From positions 1 through 64,000 of the forward strand of contig JAUNWG010000001.1 in the NCBI GenBank assembly GCA_030540435.1: a stretch of 64,000 bases of DNA. Direction: 5' to 3'. Shown piece after piece: positions 15,332 through 23,641 of this stretch. A program made the position numbers and the translations under genes. Below the pieces are notes generated by a model. The model was not told where the DNA came from. It did not search any database and was given only the letters and a program-made list of their open reading frames with translations. This stretch comes from Eubacteriales bacterium. GTDB taxonomy: Bacteria > Bacillota > Clostridia > Oscillospirales > Butyricicoccaceae. Position 1 is the stretch's first letter; every line of letters begins with the position of its first letter.

Positions 15332-15360
15332 TTGACTATACCCCCTATATGTGATATAAT
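15332..15360 (+). promoter_or_regulatory. Very strong sigma-A promoter inside the element
   Basis: TTGACT (15332-15337), exactly 17 bases, TATAAT (15355-15360), with TG at the extended -10 position. It is the strongest-looking promoter in the element and drives the RNA described next, and possibly the capsid genes by readthrough. Confidence 0.8.
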
Positions 15361-15366
15361 AAAACC

Positions 15367-15441
15367 ATAGAGTACCGCCGGTAACGGTTAGCTGATTCGA
15401 GGCATGGGAAACAGTGGAAACGCTGCGCCCATGCCTTTTTT
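15367..15441 (+). ncRNA. Small RNA or attenuator leader ending in a GAAA-capped terminator
   Basis: About 75 bases from the strong promoter to an intrinsic terminator. The outer stem is GGCATGGG (15401-15408) with CCCATGCC (15428-15435), the inner stem CAGTG/CGCTG closes a GAAA tetraloop, and TTTTTT follows. No ORF lies within. It is either a discrete small RNA or a leader that attenuates the scaffold-capsid operon starting at 15541. Confidence 0.6.
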
Positions 15442-15540
15442 CATTGGTGGGGTTTCTATCCTTTCTCCCCGCAAATCGCCCGGCAATACTCTAATATAAT
15501 ATTAGCCGAAACTCACAGGCGTAAAACGGAGGTATTTATT

Positions 15541-16044
15541 ATGAATGAACAGATACAGAACATTGAACAGCCGCAGGACAGCACCCAGCAGGGAGCACCA
15601 ACTCAGCCGGAGGAAAACGGTGGCGCTGGTAAGATGTTCACGCAAGAGGACGTTAATAGAATCGTATCGGAACGCCTGGCACGCGACAGAGCCAATAAGG
15701 GAACGTCTTCCGATGATCGGGAAGCAGGGCTTAATAAGCGAGAAGCTGAACTCCAAGCGCGAGAAGCCCGCCTTGCGCAGATGGAAATTGACAACTTGAA
15801 ATTACGCGTCGCTATGGAGGTAGGCTTACCGCTTGCAATGGCGAGCCGTCTTACAGGCGACGATGAGGATGCAATCCGCGCCGACGCAAATGAGCTGGCG
15901 AAACTGATGAAGCCGCAGCACAAAGCGCCGCCTATGAGAAATCCAGATGCAAAGCCGGGGGCTGCAATTGCGGGATACGGTTCTGAGATGTCCAATACAA
16001 AACATAAACCAAAAAGATATGAAATTGGATATTATGATGATTGA
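15541..16044 (+). CDS. Phage capsid scaffold-like protein (GP20/DUF4355 type)
   Basis: A 167-residue protein with a Gln/Pro-rich N-terminus, the segment GKMFTQEDVNRIVSERLARD that is typical of phage scaffolding proteins, a long charged coiled coil (about 55-100), and a basic, disordered C-terminus. Scaffolds guide capsid protein into procapsids and are then removed. It starts at 15541 after ACGGAGGTATTTATT and lies 6 bp upstream of the capsid gene, the classical order. Confidence 0.8.
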   Translation: MNEQIQNIEQPQDSTQQGAPTQPEENGGAGKMFTQEDVNRIVSERLARDRANKGTSSDDREAGLNKREAELQAREARLAQMEIDNLKLRVAMEVGLPLAMASRLTGDDEDAIRADANELAKLMKPQHKAPPMRNPDAKPGAAIAGYGSEMSNTKHKPKRYEIGYYDD

Positions 16045-16050
16045 TATATT

Positions 16051-16938
16051 ATGAGTATTGAATTAGTAAAAAAATTTGCGCCTTACACCGATGAGGTTTT
16101 CAAGGCGGAATCGAAAACAAGCCTTTTAACCAACAGTGATTTTGATTGGACGGGTGCACATTCTGTTTCCGTGTGGAAGATTAGCACTGTTCCTCTTCAA
16201 AATTATGCGAGAAATCGCAGCGCAGCGGATTATTCCGATCCTGACAGCGTGGCAAGTATTTCCCGATACGGAGAAATTATTGACCTTGACGCGCAGACGG
16301 AAGAAATGCTGCTGAAGAATGACCGTAGCTTTATCTTCAATGTTGACCGGCTGGATGCCGACGAAACAGCGGGACAGTTGGAAGCGGGCAAGGCGCTCAC
16401 GCGCGAGTTGCGGGAGGTTGTCGTGCCGGAAGTTGATAAATATGTGTACGGTGTTATGGTGGAAAAAGCTGGTACAGTAGCAGAACCAGCGAATGCTGTG
16501 GGTTGGAGTGCTTACACAGCTATCGCAAAGGGCAATGAGGCTCTTGACGATGCAGAAGTACCAGAAACAGATCGCGTTATTGTTGTTACACCTGCAACAT
16601 ACCGCAGTTTGAAAGAGTGCCCGGATGTTTACCTTGACTGCGATATTGCGCAGGAAATGCGAATGAAGGGCGTTGTTGCTATGATTGATGGGTGCGCGGT
16701 TGTCAAGGTTCCTGCTGCACGTCTGCCGAAAAACTTCGGTTTCATGATTGCTCATCCGTCCGCAACAGTCGCTCCGGTCAAGCTGGAGGACTACGGTACG
16801 CACACCGATACACCGCTTTCTAGCGGTACAATTGTAACCGGTCGTATTTGCTATGACGCTTTTGTACTCGATAACAAAAAGATGGGTATTTACTATCAGC
16901 CGCTTATCGAATCAGAGACTGGAACGACTGGGGAATAA
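16051..16938 (+). CDS. Phage major capsid-like protein
   Basis: A 295-residue protein beginning MSIELVKKFAPYTDEVFKAE, with SRYGEIIDLDAQTEEMLLKN, a long central helix (LEAGKALTRELREVVVPEVD), and a C-terminal beta-rich half (RVIVVTPATYRSL, MIDGCAVVKVPAARLP, FMIAHPSATVAPVKLEDY). This order of E-loop-like segment, spine helix and P-domain resembles HK97-fold coat proteins of P22/SU10-like phages. Length is normal, so it is not a fragment. Start ATG at 16051 is preceded only by a weak site, which suggests coupling to the scaffold gene. No portal or protease gene accompanies it. Confidence 0.8.
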   Translation: MSIELVKKFAPYTDEVFKAESKTSLLTNSDFDWTGAHSVSVWKISTVPLQNYARNRSAADYSDPDSVASISRYGEIIDLDAQTEEMLLKNDRSFIFNVDRLDADETAGQLEAGKALTRELREVVVPEVDKYVYGVMVEKAGTVAEPANAVGWSAYTAIAKGNEALDDAEVPETDRVIVVTPATYRSLKECPDVYLDCDIAQEMRMKGVVAMIDGCAVVKVPAARLPKNFGFMIAHPSATVAPVKLEDYGTHTDTPLSSGTIVTGRICYDAFVLDNKKMGIYYQPLIESETGTTGE

Positions 16939-16942
16939 CACT

Positions 16943-17077
16943 ATGGGCGACGAATTGAGAAATGCATATTTGAAGCTGGTGCACGACATTTGTGAACAGA
17001 TCAAACGGCAGTGGGAAGCTGACAGAATCAATAGATCGTTACCAGGCTTGCTTCAAAAGCTGGCACAGGAAATTTAA
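16943..17077 (+). CDS. Small last gene of the capsid operon
   Basis: A 44-residue amphipathic helical protein (MGDELRNAYLKLVHDICEQI .. LLQKLAQEI), starting 4 bp after the capsid stop. GGGGAATAAC is a moderate ribosome site. No family is recognised. It could be a minor capsid or accessory peptide, or a truncated remnant. A strong terminator follows. Confidence 0.5.
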   Translation: MGDELRNAYLKLVHDICEQIKRQWEADRINRSLPGLLQKLAQEI

Positions 17078-17082
17078 AGTTA

Positions 17083-17120
17083 CGGGGGGATGGTAAAAGC
17101 CGTCCCCCCTGTTCTTTATT
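17083..17120 (+). terminator. Terminator of the capsid operon
   Basis: GGGGGGA (17084-17090) pairs with TCCCCCC (17103-17109), followed by TGTTCTTTATT. Confidence 0.75.
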
Positions 17121-17177
17121 CATATGGGGAGCTGCACGCAGATTTGCGCTGTGAACAAAAGAAGATTGACTGATAAG

Positions 17178-17197
17178 TAGAGCCATTTTAGAGCCGG
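17178..17197. repeat. Right arm-type repeat pair
   Basis: Two TAGAGCC units 11 bp apart (17178 and 17189) followed by GG, about 105 bp inside the right att. Spacing, orientation and distance mirror the left pair at 9431-9450. Confidence 0.65.
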
Positions 17198-17202
17198 GCA
17201 CA

Positions 17203-17250
17203 AAACAAAGAACCCCGCAATCCAACTTTTTTGCGGTTGAACTGCGGGGA
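17203..17250 (-). terminator. Element-borne terminator that now serves pfp
   Basis: CCCCGCA (17213-17219) pairs with TGCGGGG (17243-17249). On the minus strand, reading out of pfp, it is followed by TTCTTTGTTTTG. It lies inside the element and can replace the native hairpin displaced to 9250-9293. Confidence 0.65.
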
Positions 17251-17301
17251 TTTGCTTGAAATTATCTGAATACAGAATAAATTCGGGTGGATTGGAAATG
17301 C

Positions 17302-17319
17302 TGTCTATTACTCAGCGAC
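17302..17319. repeat. att site, right copy, overlapping the pfp stop codon
   Basis: TGTCTATTACTCAGCGAC, identical to 9309-9326. It includes the last three codons and stop of pfp (TTA at 17308-17310 is the stop on the minus strand), so insertion leaves the protein intact. Confidence 0.9.
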
Positions 17320-18543
17320 GATCTTAGCCAGCTTTGCAAAGCGCGGCAGACCATTTTCCTTCTTCATCTGGGTCTCGCCCTGAATCAGCGGCAGAGCGTA
17401 GTTGATGAAGTCCTGAGATACGTTGTTGCCACGCTCGTTGATCCACTCTACCGGAACCTTCTTCTCGTAGTTTGCTACGTCGGACAGGTTCAGCAGCTTG
17501 GTGGTGCAGGTGTAGCCGTTCTCACGGGAGCACTCGAACGCAACCATCTTGTCGGTCTCGCCAGCAACTGCGGAGTTAACAGCAGTCTGACCAGCCAGGA
17601 AGGACTCGTCGATATCAGTCTGGGAAGCGCAGTGTGCAGCGCAGCGCTGCAGCAGAGACAGCTCGATGGCACGAACCTTAACGCCGAGCTTTTCCTTGAC
17701 AACGTCTGCCAGCATAGCAGCCAGACCGCCCAGCTGCGCATGACCGAAGCCGTCGGTAGCAGAGGTCTTAGCCTCGGATACGAAGGAACCGTCAGCATAG
17801 TGGATGCCTTCGGAAACAGCTACGATAACGTTGTGGTTCTTGTCCCAGATAGCCTGAACATCTTCCAGGAACTCGTCCATATTGAAGTCGACCTCCGGCA
17901 GGTAAACCAGATCAGCCGGATAACCAGCGACCTCAGCCAGGGAAGCAGCGCCAGCCAGCCAGCCTGCATGACGACCCATGATCTCAATGATGGAAACCTG
18001 ACCCTTGTCGTATACGTGGGAATCCTGATAAACTTCTGCGATGGAAGTAGCGATATACTTAGCAGCAGAAGCGAAGCCCGGGCAGTGGTCAGTGCCGAAC
18101 AGGTCGTTGTCGATGGTCTTCGGGATACCCATTACGCGGCAGTCATAGCCAACCTTCTTCATATACTTGGAAATCTTGTTGCAGGTATCCATGGAGTCGT
18201 TACCGCCGTTGTAGAAGAAGTAACGAACGTCATACTTCTTGAAGATCTCAAGGATGCGCTTGTAATCGGTGTCATCAACATCCGGGTCAGCGATCTTGTA
18301 GCGGCAGGAACCCAGTGCAGAGGACGGGGTGTACTTCAGAAGCTCCAGCTCAGCCGGGTCTTCCTTGTCCATTACATACAGTTTATCGTTCAGAACACCG
18401 ACAATGCCGTTTGCAGCGCCGTATACGGTGGTGATGGAATCAGAATCCAGACCAGCCTTGATTGCGCCGTATGCGCTGGCATTGATAACAGAAGTAGGAC
18501 CACCGGACTGACCGATGATCATTGCGCCCTTCAGCTCACTCAT
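17308..18543 (-). CDS. pfp: 6-phosphofructokinase, PPi-dependent type
   Basis: Phosphorylates fructose 6-phosphate to the 1,6-bisphosphate, most likely with pyrophosphate. The 411-residue protein has the phosphoryl-donor motif YNGGNDSMDT and the substrate motif GIPKTIDNDL. The Asp after GGN and the Lys in PKTID are the residues that distinguish PPi enzymes from ATP enzymes (GGDGS, PGTID). MGRHAGWLAG binds the sugar phosphate. The ATG at 18543 follows AGGAGG with a 9-base gap. Its promoter is at 18647-18675. The integrative element is inserted across its last codons without changing the protein. Confidence 0.93.
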   Translation of the reverse strand: MSELKGAMIIGQSGGPTSVINASAYGAIKAGLDSDSITTVYGAANGIVGVLNDKLYVMDKEDPAELELLKYTPSSALGSCRYKIADPDVDDTDYKRILEIFKKYDVRYFFYNGGNDSMDTCNKISKYMKKVGYDCRVMGIPKTIDNDLFGTDHCPGFASAAKYIATSIAEVYQDSHVYDKGQVSIIEIMGRHAGWLAGAASLAEVAGYPADLVYLPEVDFNMDEFLEDVQAIWDKNHNVIVAVSEGIHYADGSFVSEAKTSATDGFGHAQLGGLAAMLADVVKEKLGVKVRAIELSLLQRCAAHCASQTDIDESFLAGQTAVNSAVAGETDKMVAFECSRENGYTCTTKLLNLSDVANYEKKVPVEWINERGNNVSQDFINYALPLIQGETQMKKENGLPRFAKLAKIVAE

Positions 18544-18646
18544 AATCAAAAACCTCCTAAATTATCACGAAACAAATGCGGCGGGATTTTGGCAGAAAAC
18601 CACGGGAGATGTGTCCTGTCAAGCCGCACTTTCCGATGTTAAGATG

Positions 18647-18675
18647 AATATACCATATTTTTTGTGGAAAATCAA
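18647..18675 (-). promoter_or_regulatory. Promoter of pfp
   Basis: Minus strand TTGATT (plus 18670-18675), 17-base spacer, TATATT (plus 18647-18652), with an extended -10 TGG. The leader is about 95 bases. Confidence 0.65.
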
Positions 18676-18881
18676 GGTAACGCAGAATAAATGATGCTGC
18701 CAATTTGCTTGCAGACGGACATATAGGGACAGGACGGGAAGGGGAGCGCCTGTAGCCTCCTGTTTTCGTTTTTTTGCACAGCTATTAGAAATTTTTTGCC
18801 GAAAGCCCGCATACTATTCCGGCGTTACCTTTGTAAGTGCACAAATTTTGAGCAGGATTTAGATAAAATTTGCGAAAATTA

Positions 18882-18920
18882 TATAATCGACTTGATTTTA
18901 TATGGAAAGGCTGGTAAAAT
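18882..18920 (+). promoter_or_regulatory. Two overlapping promoter candidates of fba
   Basis: One is TATAAT (18882-18887) with a weak TTTAGA -35. The other is TTGATT (18892-18897), 17 bases, TAAAAT (18915-18920) with TGG. The second has the same -35 and spacing as the pfp promoter. Confidence 0.55.
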
Positions 18921-18989
18921 ATCATCATACGGAATCCGTGTGTCGTGAGGAACGTGTACATGCGGAAAAATCTGAAAGGAAGATGAATA

Positions 18990-19958
18990 ATGGCACTTGT
19001 AACTACTACTGAGATGTTCAAGAAGGCTTATGACGGCGGCTACGCTGTTGGTGCTTTCAATGTAAACAACATGGAAATCGTACAGGGCATCACTGAGGCT
19101 GCTGGAGAACTGAAGTCCCCGGTTGTCCTCCAGGTTTCCAAGGGCGCACGCGCTTATGCAAACCACACCTATCTGGTAAAGATGGTTGAGGCAGCAGTAA
19201 TTGAGAACCCGGATATCCCGATCGCACTGCATCTGGACCACGGCGATTCTTTTGAGGTTTGTAAGTCCTGCATCGACGGCGGCTTCACCTCCGTTATGAT
19301 CGACGCTTCCTCCAAGCCGTTCGAGGAGAACATCGAACTGACCAAGAAGGTCGTAGAGTATGCGCACGAGCGCGGCGTAGTTGTTGAGGCTGAGCTGGGC
19401 ACTCTGGCTGGCGTTGAGGACGAAGTCGTTGTTGAAGCTGGTCAGGAAAGCTACACCCATCCGGAAGAGGTTGAGGAATTTGTTTCCCGCACCGGATGTG
19501 ACTCCCTGGCAATCGCAATCGGCACCTCCCACGGCGCTTACAAGTTCACCCCGGAGCAGTGCACCCGCAATGAGGAAGGCATCCTTGTTCCGCCTCCGCT
19601 GCGTTTCGACGTACTGGAAGAGTGCATCAAGCGTCTGCCGGGCTTCCCGATCGTTCTGCACGGTTCCTCTTCTGTTCCGCAGGAGTTCGTAAAGCTGGTT
19701 AACACCTACGGCGGCAATATGCCGGATGCAATCGGCATTCCGGAGGATCAGCTGCGTAAGGCTGCTAAGCTGGCTGTATGCAAGATCAACATCGACTCTG
19801 ACATCCGTCTGGCTATCACTGCTTCTATCCGTAAGCACTTTGCTGAGCATCCGGATCACTTTGACCCGCGCCAGTACCTGAAGCCGGCTCGTCAGGCTGT
19901 TAAGGACATGGTAGCTCATAAGATCGTTAACGTTCTGGGCTCCGATGGCAAGGCCTAA
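18990..19958 (+). CDS. fba: Class II fructose-1,6-bisphosphate aldolase
   Basis: Splits fructose 1,6-bisphosphate into dihydroxyacetone phosphate and glyceraldehyde 3-phosphate, directly downstream of the Pfp reaction. The 322-residue zinc enzyme has LHLDHGDSFE with the catalytic Asp and Zn-binding His, the Zn ligand Glu in VVEAELG, IAIGTSHGAYKF, and the Zn-binding His in VLHGSSSVP. KINIDSDIR binds phosphate. The start is ATG at 18990 after GGAAGATGAATA. It is transcribed divergently from pfp and closed by a strong terminator. Codon use is highly biased, as expected for an abundant glycolytic enzyme. Confidence 0.95.
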   Translation: MALVTTTEMFKKAYDGGYAVGAFNVNNMEIVQGITEAAGELKSPVVLQVSKGARAYANHTYLVKMVEAAVIENPDIPIALHLDHGDSFEVCKSCIDGGFTSVMIDASSKPFEENIELTKKVVEYAHERGVVVEAELGTLAGVEDEVVVEAGQESYTHPEEVEEFVSRTGCDSLAIAIGTSHGAYKFTPEQCTRNEEGILVPPPLRFDVLEECIKRLPGFPIVLHGSSSVPQEFVKLVNTYGGNMPDAIGIPEDQLRKAAKLAVCKINIDSDIRLAITASIRKHFAEHPDHFDPRQYLKPARQAVKDMVAHKIVNVLGSDGKA

Positions 19959-19982
19959 TTGATTTTCCCTTCAAACAAAACA

Positions 19983-20012
19983 GAGCCGCATCCGTTTGGA
20001 TGCGGCTCTTTT
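19983..20012 (+). terminator. Terminator of fba
   Basis: An 11-bp stem GAGCCGCATCC (19983-19993) with GGATGCGGCTC (19998-20008), then TTTT. Confidence 0.9.
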
Positions 20013-20159
20013 CCGTGGACGGGGCCGGCACATGGGAGAAAACGAATCAATCTGCCCAAATAGCCTTGCGGCATGAATCAAATCATGCGGAAAATGCAGA
20101 AAAAAACGAAGTAGCATTCAAAAAAATGGCGATATCCGCAAAAAATTGCGGCAAGGCTC

Positions 20160-20188
20160 TTGCAATATGCAGGGAAGTTATATAAAAT
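20160..20188 (+). promoter_or_regulatory. Promoter of ilvE
   Basis: TTGCAA (20160-20165), 17 bases, TAAAAT (20183-20188). The 220-base intergenic stretch before it shows no gene, and no T-box-like structure was recognised. Confidence 0.6.
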
Positions 20189-20251
20189 ATTCTCATATGA
20201 ATAATTATTTTAACAAATTCGCTGTATGGCGGGAAAAGAGTGAAATATAAA

Positions 20252-21319
20252 ATGCTTAACATCAAGATCACTCCGGCAACGGAGAAGAAGCAGAAGCCGG
20301 ACCAGACAAAGCTGGGCTTCGGTATCTATTACACCGATAATATGTTTATGATCGACCATACCGAAGGGATCGGCTGGCATGATGCCCGCATCGTACCGTA
20401 CCAGCCGCTTCAGATCGATCCGGCAGCGATGGTCCTGCATTACGCAATGGAGTCCTTTGAGGGCTTGAAGGCTTACCGCACACCGGAAGGCAAGATCCAG
20501 CTGTTCCGTCCGGACTGCAATGCAGAGCGTATGATCAATACCAATGCACGTATGTGCCTGCCGTCTCTGCCTGTTGAGGATTTCGTTCAGGCGGTCAAGA
20601 CACTGGTCAAGGTAGAAGAGGACTGGGTTCCGACCGAGCCGGGCACCTCGCTGTACATCCGCCCGTTTGTCATTGCAACAGAGCCGCATCTGGGCGTCCG
20701 TCCGTCTAAGACTCACCACTTTATTATCATCTGCTCCCCGGTTGGCGCTTACTATTCTACTGGTATCAATCCGGTTAAGATTTTCGTTGAGGATGAATAT
20801 ACCCGTGCATGCCCGGGCGGCACCGGCTTTACCAAGTGCGGCGGTAACTACGCTGCATCGCTGATTTCCCAGGTCAAGGCACATGACCTCGGCTATGAGC
20901 AGACCCTGTGGCTGGATGGCGTAGAGCACAAGTATGTAGAAGAGGTCGGTTCGATGAACTGCTTCTTTAAGATCGACGGCAAGGTTTACACTGCTCCGTG
21001 CGTAGGCACTGTACTGCCGGGCGTTACCCGCCGTTCCTGCATTGACCTGCTGAAGAAGTGGGGCTATGAGGTGTCGGAGGAGCGTCTGCCGATCGCTGAC
21101 GTTATGAAGGCTTTCAAGGAAGGCAAGCTGGAAGAAGTATTCGGCACTGGTACGGCTGCGGTCATCTCTCCGGTTGGCGAGCTGCGCTATGAGGGCGAGG
21201 TCGCTTACATCAATAACGGCGAGATCGGCCCGGTGACCCATAAGCTGTATGATACTCTGACCGGTATCCAGTGGGGCACGCTGCAGGACGATATGGGCTG
21301 GACCGTTCCGGTTGAGTAA
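20252..21319 (+). CDS. ilvE: Branched-chain amino acid aminotransferase
   Basis: PLP-dependent fold type IV enzyme that transfers the amino group between glutamate and the keto acids of Leu, Ile and Val. The 355-residue length fits the class including eukaryotic BCATs and Bacillus IlvE/YwaA. Visible motifs are LHYAMESFEGLKAYR, LYIRPFVIATE, GGTGFTKCGGNYA with the PLP-binding Lys, EEVGSMNCFF, and PGVTRRSCIDL. I prefer ATG 20252 (MLNIKITPAT); a GTG at 20240 is in frame but has no better ribosome site. Closed by its own terminator. Confidence 0.93.
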   Translation: MLNIKITPATEKKQKPDQTKLGFGIYYTDNMFMIDHTEGIGWHDARIVPYQPLQIDPAAMVLHYAMESFEGLKAYRTPEGKIQLFRPDCNAERMINTNARMCLPSLPVEDFVQAVKTLVKVEEDWVPTEPGTSLYIRPFVIATEPHLGVRPSKTHHFIIICSPVGAYYSTGINPVKIFVEDEYTRACPGGTGFTKCGGNYAASLISQVKAHDLGYEQTLWLDGVEHKYVEEVGSMNCFFKIDGKVYTAPCVGTVLPGVTRRSCIDLLKKWGYEVSEERLPIADVMKAFKEGKLEEVFGTGTAAVISPVGELRYEGEVAYINNGEIGPVTHKLYDTLTGIQWGTLQDDMGWTVPVE

Positions 21320-21343
21320 TTTTTCATTTTTTTCACAATAAAA

Positions 21344-21391
21344 CAGGGGATGGACCGCGATGCGTCTTTTCGCTGGTTCATCCTCTTTTTT
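21344..21391 (+). terminator. Terminator of ilvE
   Basis: GGATGGACC (21348-21356) pairs with GGTTCATCC (21375-21383), then TCTTTTTT. Confidence 0.8.
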
Positions 21392-21424
21392 ATAAAAATC
21401 AAATTTAAAGAAGGGACAAAAGAC

Positions 21425-23641
21425 ATGAAAAAAGGCACAAAACGTGTGCTGGCGATGTGTTTGGCTTTGCTTGTCGTAATGGGCGGTATGTTCTTTCCCG
21501 CAGGAAGTACGGCAAAAGCGGCAGAGGTCATCACGGTTGGCACAAATGCAGAATTTCCGCCGTTTGAGTACATCAACAATGACGGCGAACCGGATGGCTT
21601 TGACATGGCTATCATGAAGGCCATTGGTGAAGCAGAGGACTTTGAGGTCAAGTTCACCAATATGGAGTTCAAATCTCTGGTTGCGTCGCTGGCGACAGGC
21701 AGTCTGGATGCCGTCATTGCCGGTATGACGATCACAGAGGAGCGCCAGCAGTCGGTCGATTTTTCCGACAGCTATTACACAGCAAAGCAGTGCATTGTTA
21801 TTCCAAAGGACAGCAATATTACCTCGCTGGCAGACCTGAACGGCAAGAAGATCGCCGTGCAGGAAGGCACGACAGGTGATATCCTGTGTACCCCGGCAGA
21901 GGATAATGATGTCATTACAGACGAGAATACAGAAGTAAAGCGCTTCAAAAAGGGCACGGATGCCATTGTCACGCTGAACAACGGCGGTGTCGATGCGGTC
22001 GTCATCGACAAAAACCCGGCAGAAAATTTTGTCGCCAACAATGAAGACAAGCTCAAGATGATCGAGGACGATACCTCTACGGAGGAATATGCGATCGCAG
22101 TTGGCAAGGGCGATACCGAGCTGTTGGAAAAGATCAATGCAGGTCTTGAAAAGATTAAGGAAGATGGCACCTTTGATAAGCTGGTTGCAGAATATATTGG
22201 CGGTGACACGGAGGAAGAGGCTGCTTCTGAGGCAGAGTTTACTATCACGGTCGGTACGAACGCTGAATTTCCGCCGTTTGAGTACATCAACAATGACGGC
22301 GAGCCGGATGGCTTCGACATGGCGGTCATTAAGGCCATCGGCGAGGCGGAAGGCTTTGATGTTAAGATCACCAATATGGAGTTCAAAGCCCTGATCGCAT
22401 CGCTTGCTACGGGCAGCCTGGACGCTGTCATTGCTGGTATGACAATCACGGAAGAGCGCCAGCAGTCGGTTGACTTTTCTGACAGCTATTATACGGCGAC
22501 ACAGTGTATCGTCATTCCGAAGGATAGCCAGATTACCAGCCTTGCAGACCTGAACGGCAAAAAGATCGCGGTACAGGAGGGCACGACAGGAGACATTCTG
22601 TGCACACCGGCAGAGGACAATGACATCATCACCGATGAGAGCACGGAAGTACAGCGCTTTAAAAAGGGAACAGACGCCATTGTCACGTTGAATAACGGCG
22701 GTGTCGATGCGGTCGTCATTGACAAAAACCCGGCAGAGAACTTTGTTGCAAACAACGCGGACAGCCTGAAGCTGATCAAGGACGATACCTCTACAGAGGA
22801 ATATGCAATTGCGGTGGGCAAGGGCAACACCGAGCTGCTGGAAAAGATCAATGCAGGTCTTGCAAAGATCAAGGAAGACGGTACATTCGATGAGCTGGTT
22901 GCCGAATATATCGAAGGAAATACCAGCGACATAGAGGACAGCGACGGAGCGCAGAAAAAGACGTTCCTTGAAAATCTGAAATATGTATTCGTCGACACCA
23001 ATGGCTATCAGCTGATGCTGAACGGCCTGGGCGTTACGATCGGTATCTCGTTTGCGGCAGGCGTTCTGGGCATTGCTCTGGGCTTTGTTCTGGCGCTGAT
23101 GAAACTGACAGAGACGCGCAAAAAGCGTAAGACGGTACTGTCCCGCATCGCAGGCGCGTACATTGATATCATCCGCGGCACGCCGGCAATGGTCCAGCTG
23201 CTTATCATGTTCATGGTAATCTTCCGCAGTAAGTATGCACCGATCGCGGCGATCCTGTCCTTTGGTATGAACAGCGGTGCATATGTTGCAGAAAACATTC
23301 GCGCTGGCATTCTGGCAGTGGACATCGGACAGATGGAAGGCGGACGTTCGCTCGGCTTTACCTATGGCGAGACGATGCGCTATATTATCCTGCCGCAGGC
23401 GATCAAGAATGTCATTCCGGCTTTGGGCAATGAGATGATCACACTGGTAAAGGAGACATCTATTGTCGGCTATGTTGCGATCGTTGACTTGACGAAGGCG
23501 GGCGACTTTATCGTATCGCGTACCTATCAGGCATTCCTGCCGCTGATCGCGGTTGCGATTGTCTACTATATCATTGTAAAGATCATGACCAAGATTCTGG
23601 CTGTTATCGAAAGGAGGCTGCGTCAGAGTGATAATCGTTAA
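21425..23641 (+). CDS. Amino-acid ABC transporter: two fused substrate-binding domains plus permease (GlnP-like)
   Basis: A 738-residue fusion. It has a signal peptide (about 1-35, [14 protein letters not shown]), substrate-binding domain 1 (about 35-262), domain 2 (about 272-498), and a C-terminal permease with about five helices (about 520-735). The EAA loop is [20 protein letters not shown]. Each binding domain starts [20 protein letters not shown], the polar amino-acid family signature. This is the architecture of Lactococcus GlnP, which carries tandem receptor domains for Gln/Glu/Asn. Here the two domains are nearly identical along their length, a recent duplication. Start ATG at 21425. 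The ATPase gene overlaps its end by 14 bp. Confidence 0.93.
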   Translation: MKKGTKRVLAMCLALLVVMGGMFFPAGSTAKAAEVITVGTNAEFPPFEYINNDGEPDGFDMAIMKAIGEAEDFEVKFTNMEFKSLVASLATGSLDAVIAGMTITEERQQSVDFSDSYYTAKQCIVIPKDSNITSLADLNGKKIAVQEGTTGDILCTPAEDNDVITDENTEVKRFKKGTDAIVTLNNGGVDAVVIDKNPAENFVANNEDKLKMIEDDTSTEEYAIAVGKGDTELLEKINAGLEKIKEDGTFDKLVAEYIGGDTEEEAASEAEFTITVGTNAEFPPFEYINNDGEPDGFDMAVIKAIGEAEGFDVKITNMEFKALIASLATGSLDAVIAGMTITEERQQSVDFSDSYYTATQCIVIPKDSQITSLADLNGKKIAVQEGTTGDILCTPAEDNDIITDESTEVQRFKKGTDAIVTLNNGGVDAVVIDKNPAENFVANNADSLKLIKDDTSTEEYAIAVGKGNTELLEKINAGLAKIKEDGTFDELVAEYIEGNTSDIEDSDGAQKKTFLENLKYVFVDTNGYQLMLNGLGVTIGISFAAGVLGIALGFVLALMKLTETRKKRKTVLSRIAGAYIDIIRGTPAMVQLLIMFMVIFRSKYAPIAAILSFGMNSGAYVAENIRAGILAVDIGQMEGGRSLGFTYGETMRYIILPQAIKNVIPALGNEMITLVKETSIVGYVAIVDLTKAGDFIVSRTYQAFLPLIAVAIVYYIIVKIMTKILAVIERRLRQSDNR
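21527..22910 (+). repeat. Tandem duplication of the binding-domain DNA
   Basis: Two units of about 680 bp (21527-22200 and 22238-22910) encode the two binding domains. They match over most of their length, often base for base, with mainly third-position differences. Confidence 0.85.

Larger units (their letters stand above)
9309..17319. mobile_element. 8-kb integrative element resembling a phage satellite with its own capsid genes
   Basis: The element lies between 18-bp direct repeats and is about 7,990 bp from repeat to repeat. Left to right it carries a tyrosine integrase, a CI-like repressor facing a Cro-like and an excisionase-like gene, a primase-helicase, a palindrome-rich noncoding block, about six tiny genes, a structured gap, a small-RNA candidate, a scaffold-like gene, a capsid-like gene and a short last gene. 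No portal, terminase, protease, tail, lysis or conjugation gene is present. Size and layout fit a PICI-like satellite or a strongly reduced prophage. All frames are intact, which argues against simple decay. Confidence 0.8.

Noticed and set aside
15361-15400. tRNA-like segment upstream of the scaffold gene
   Set aside because: GGTTAGCTGATTCGAGG looks loosely like a T-arm, but no acceptor stem, anticodon arm or CCA fits.
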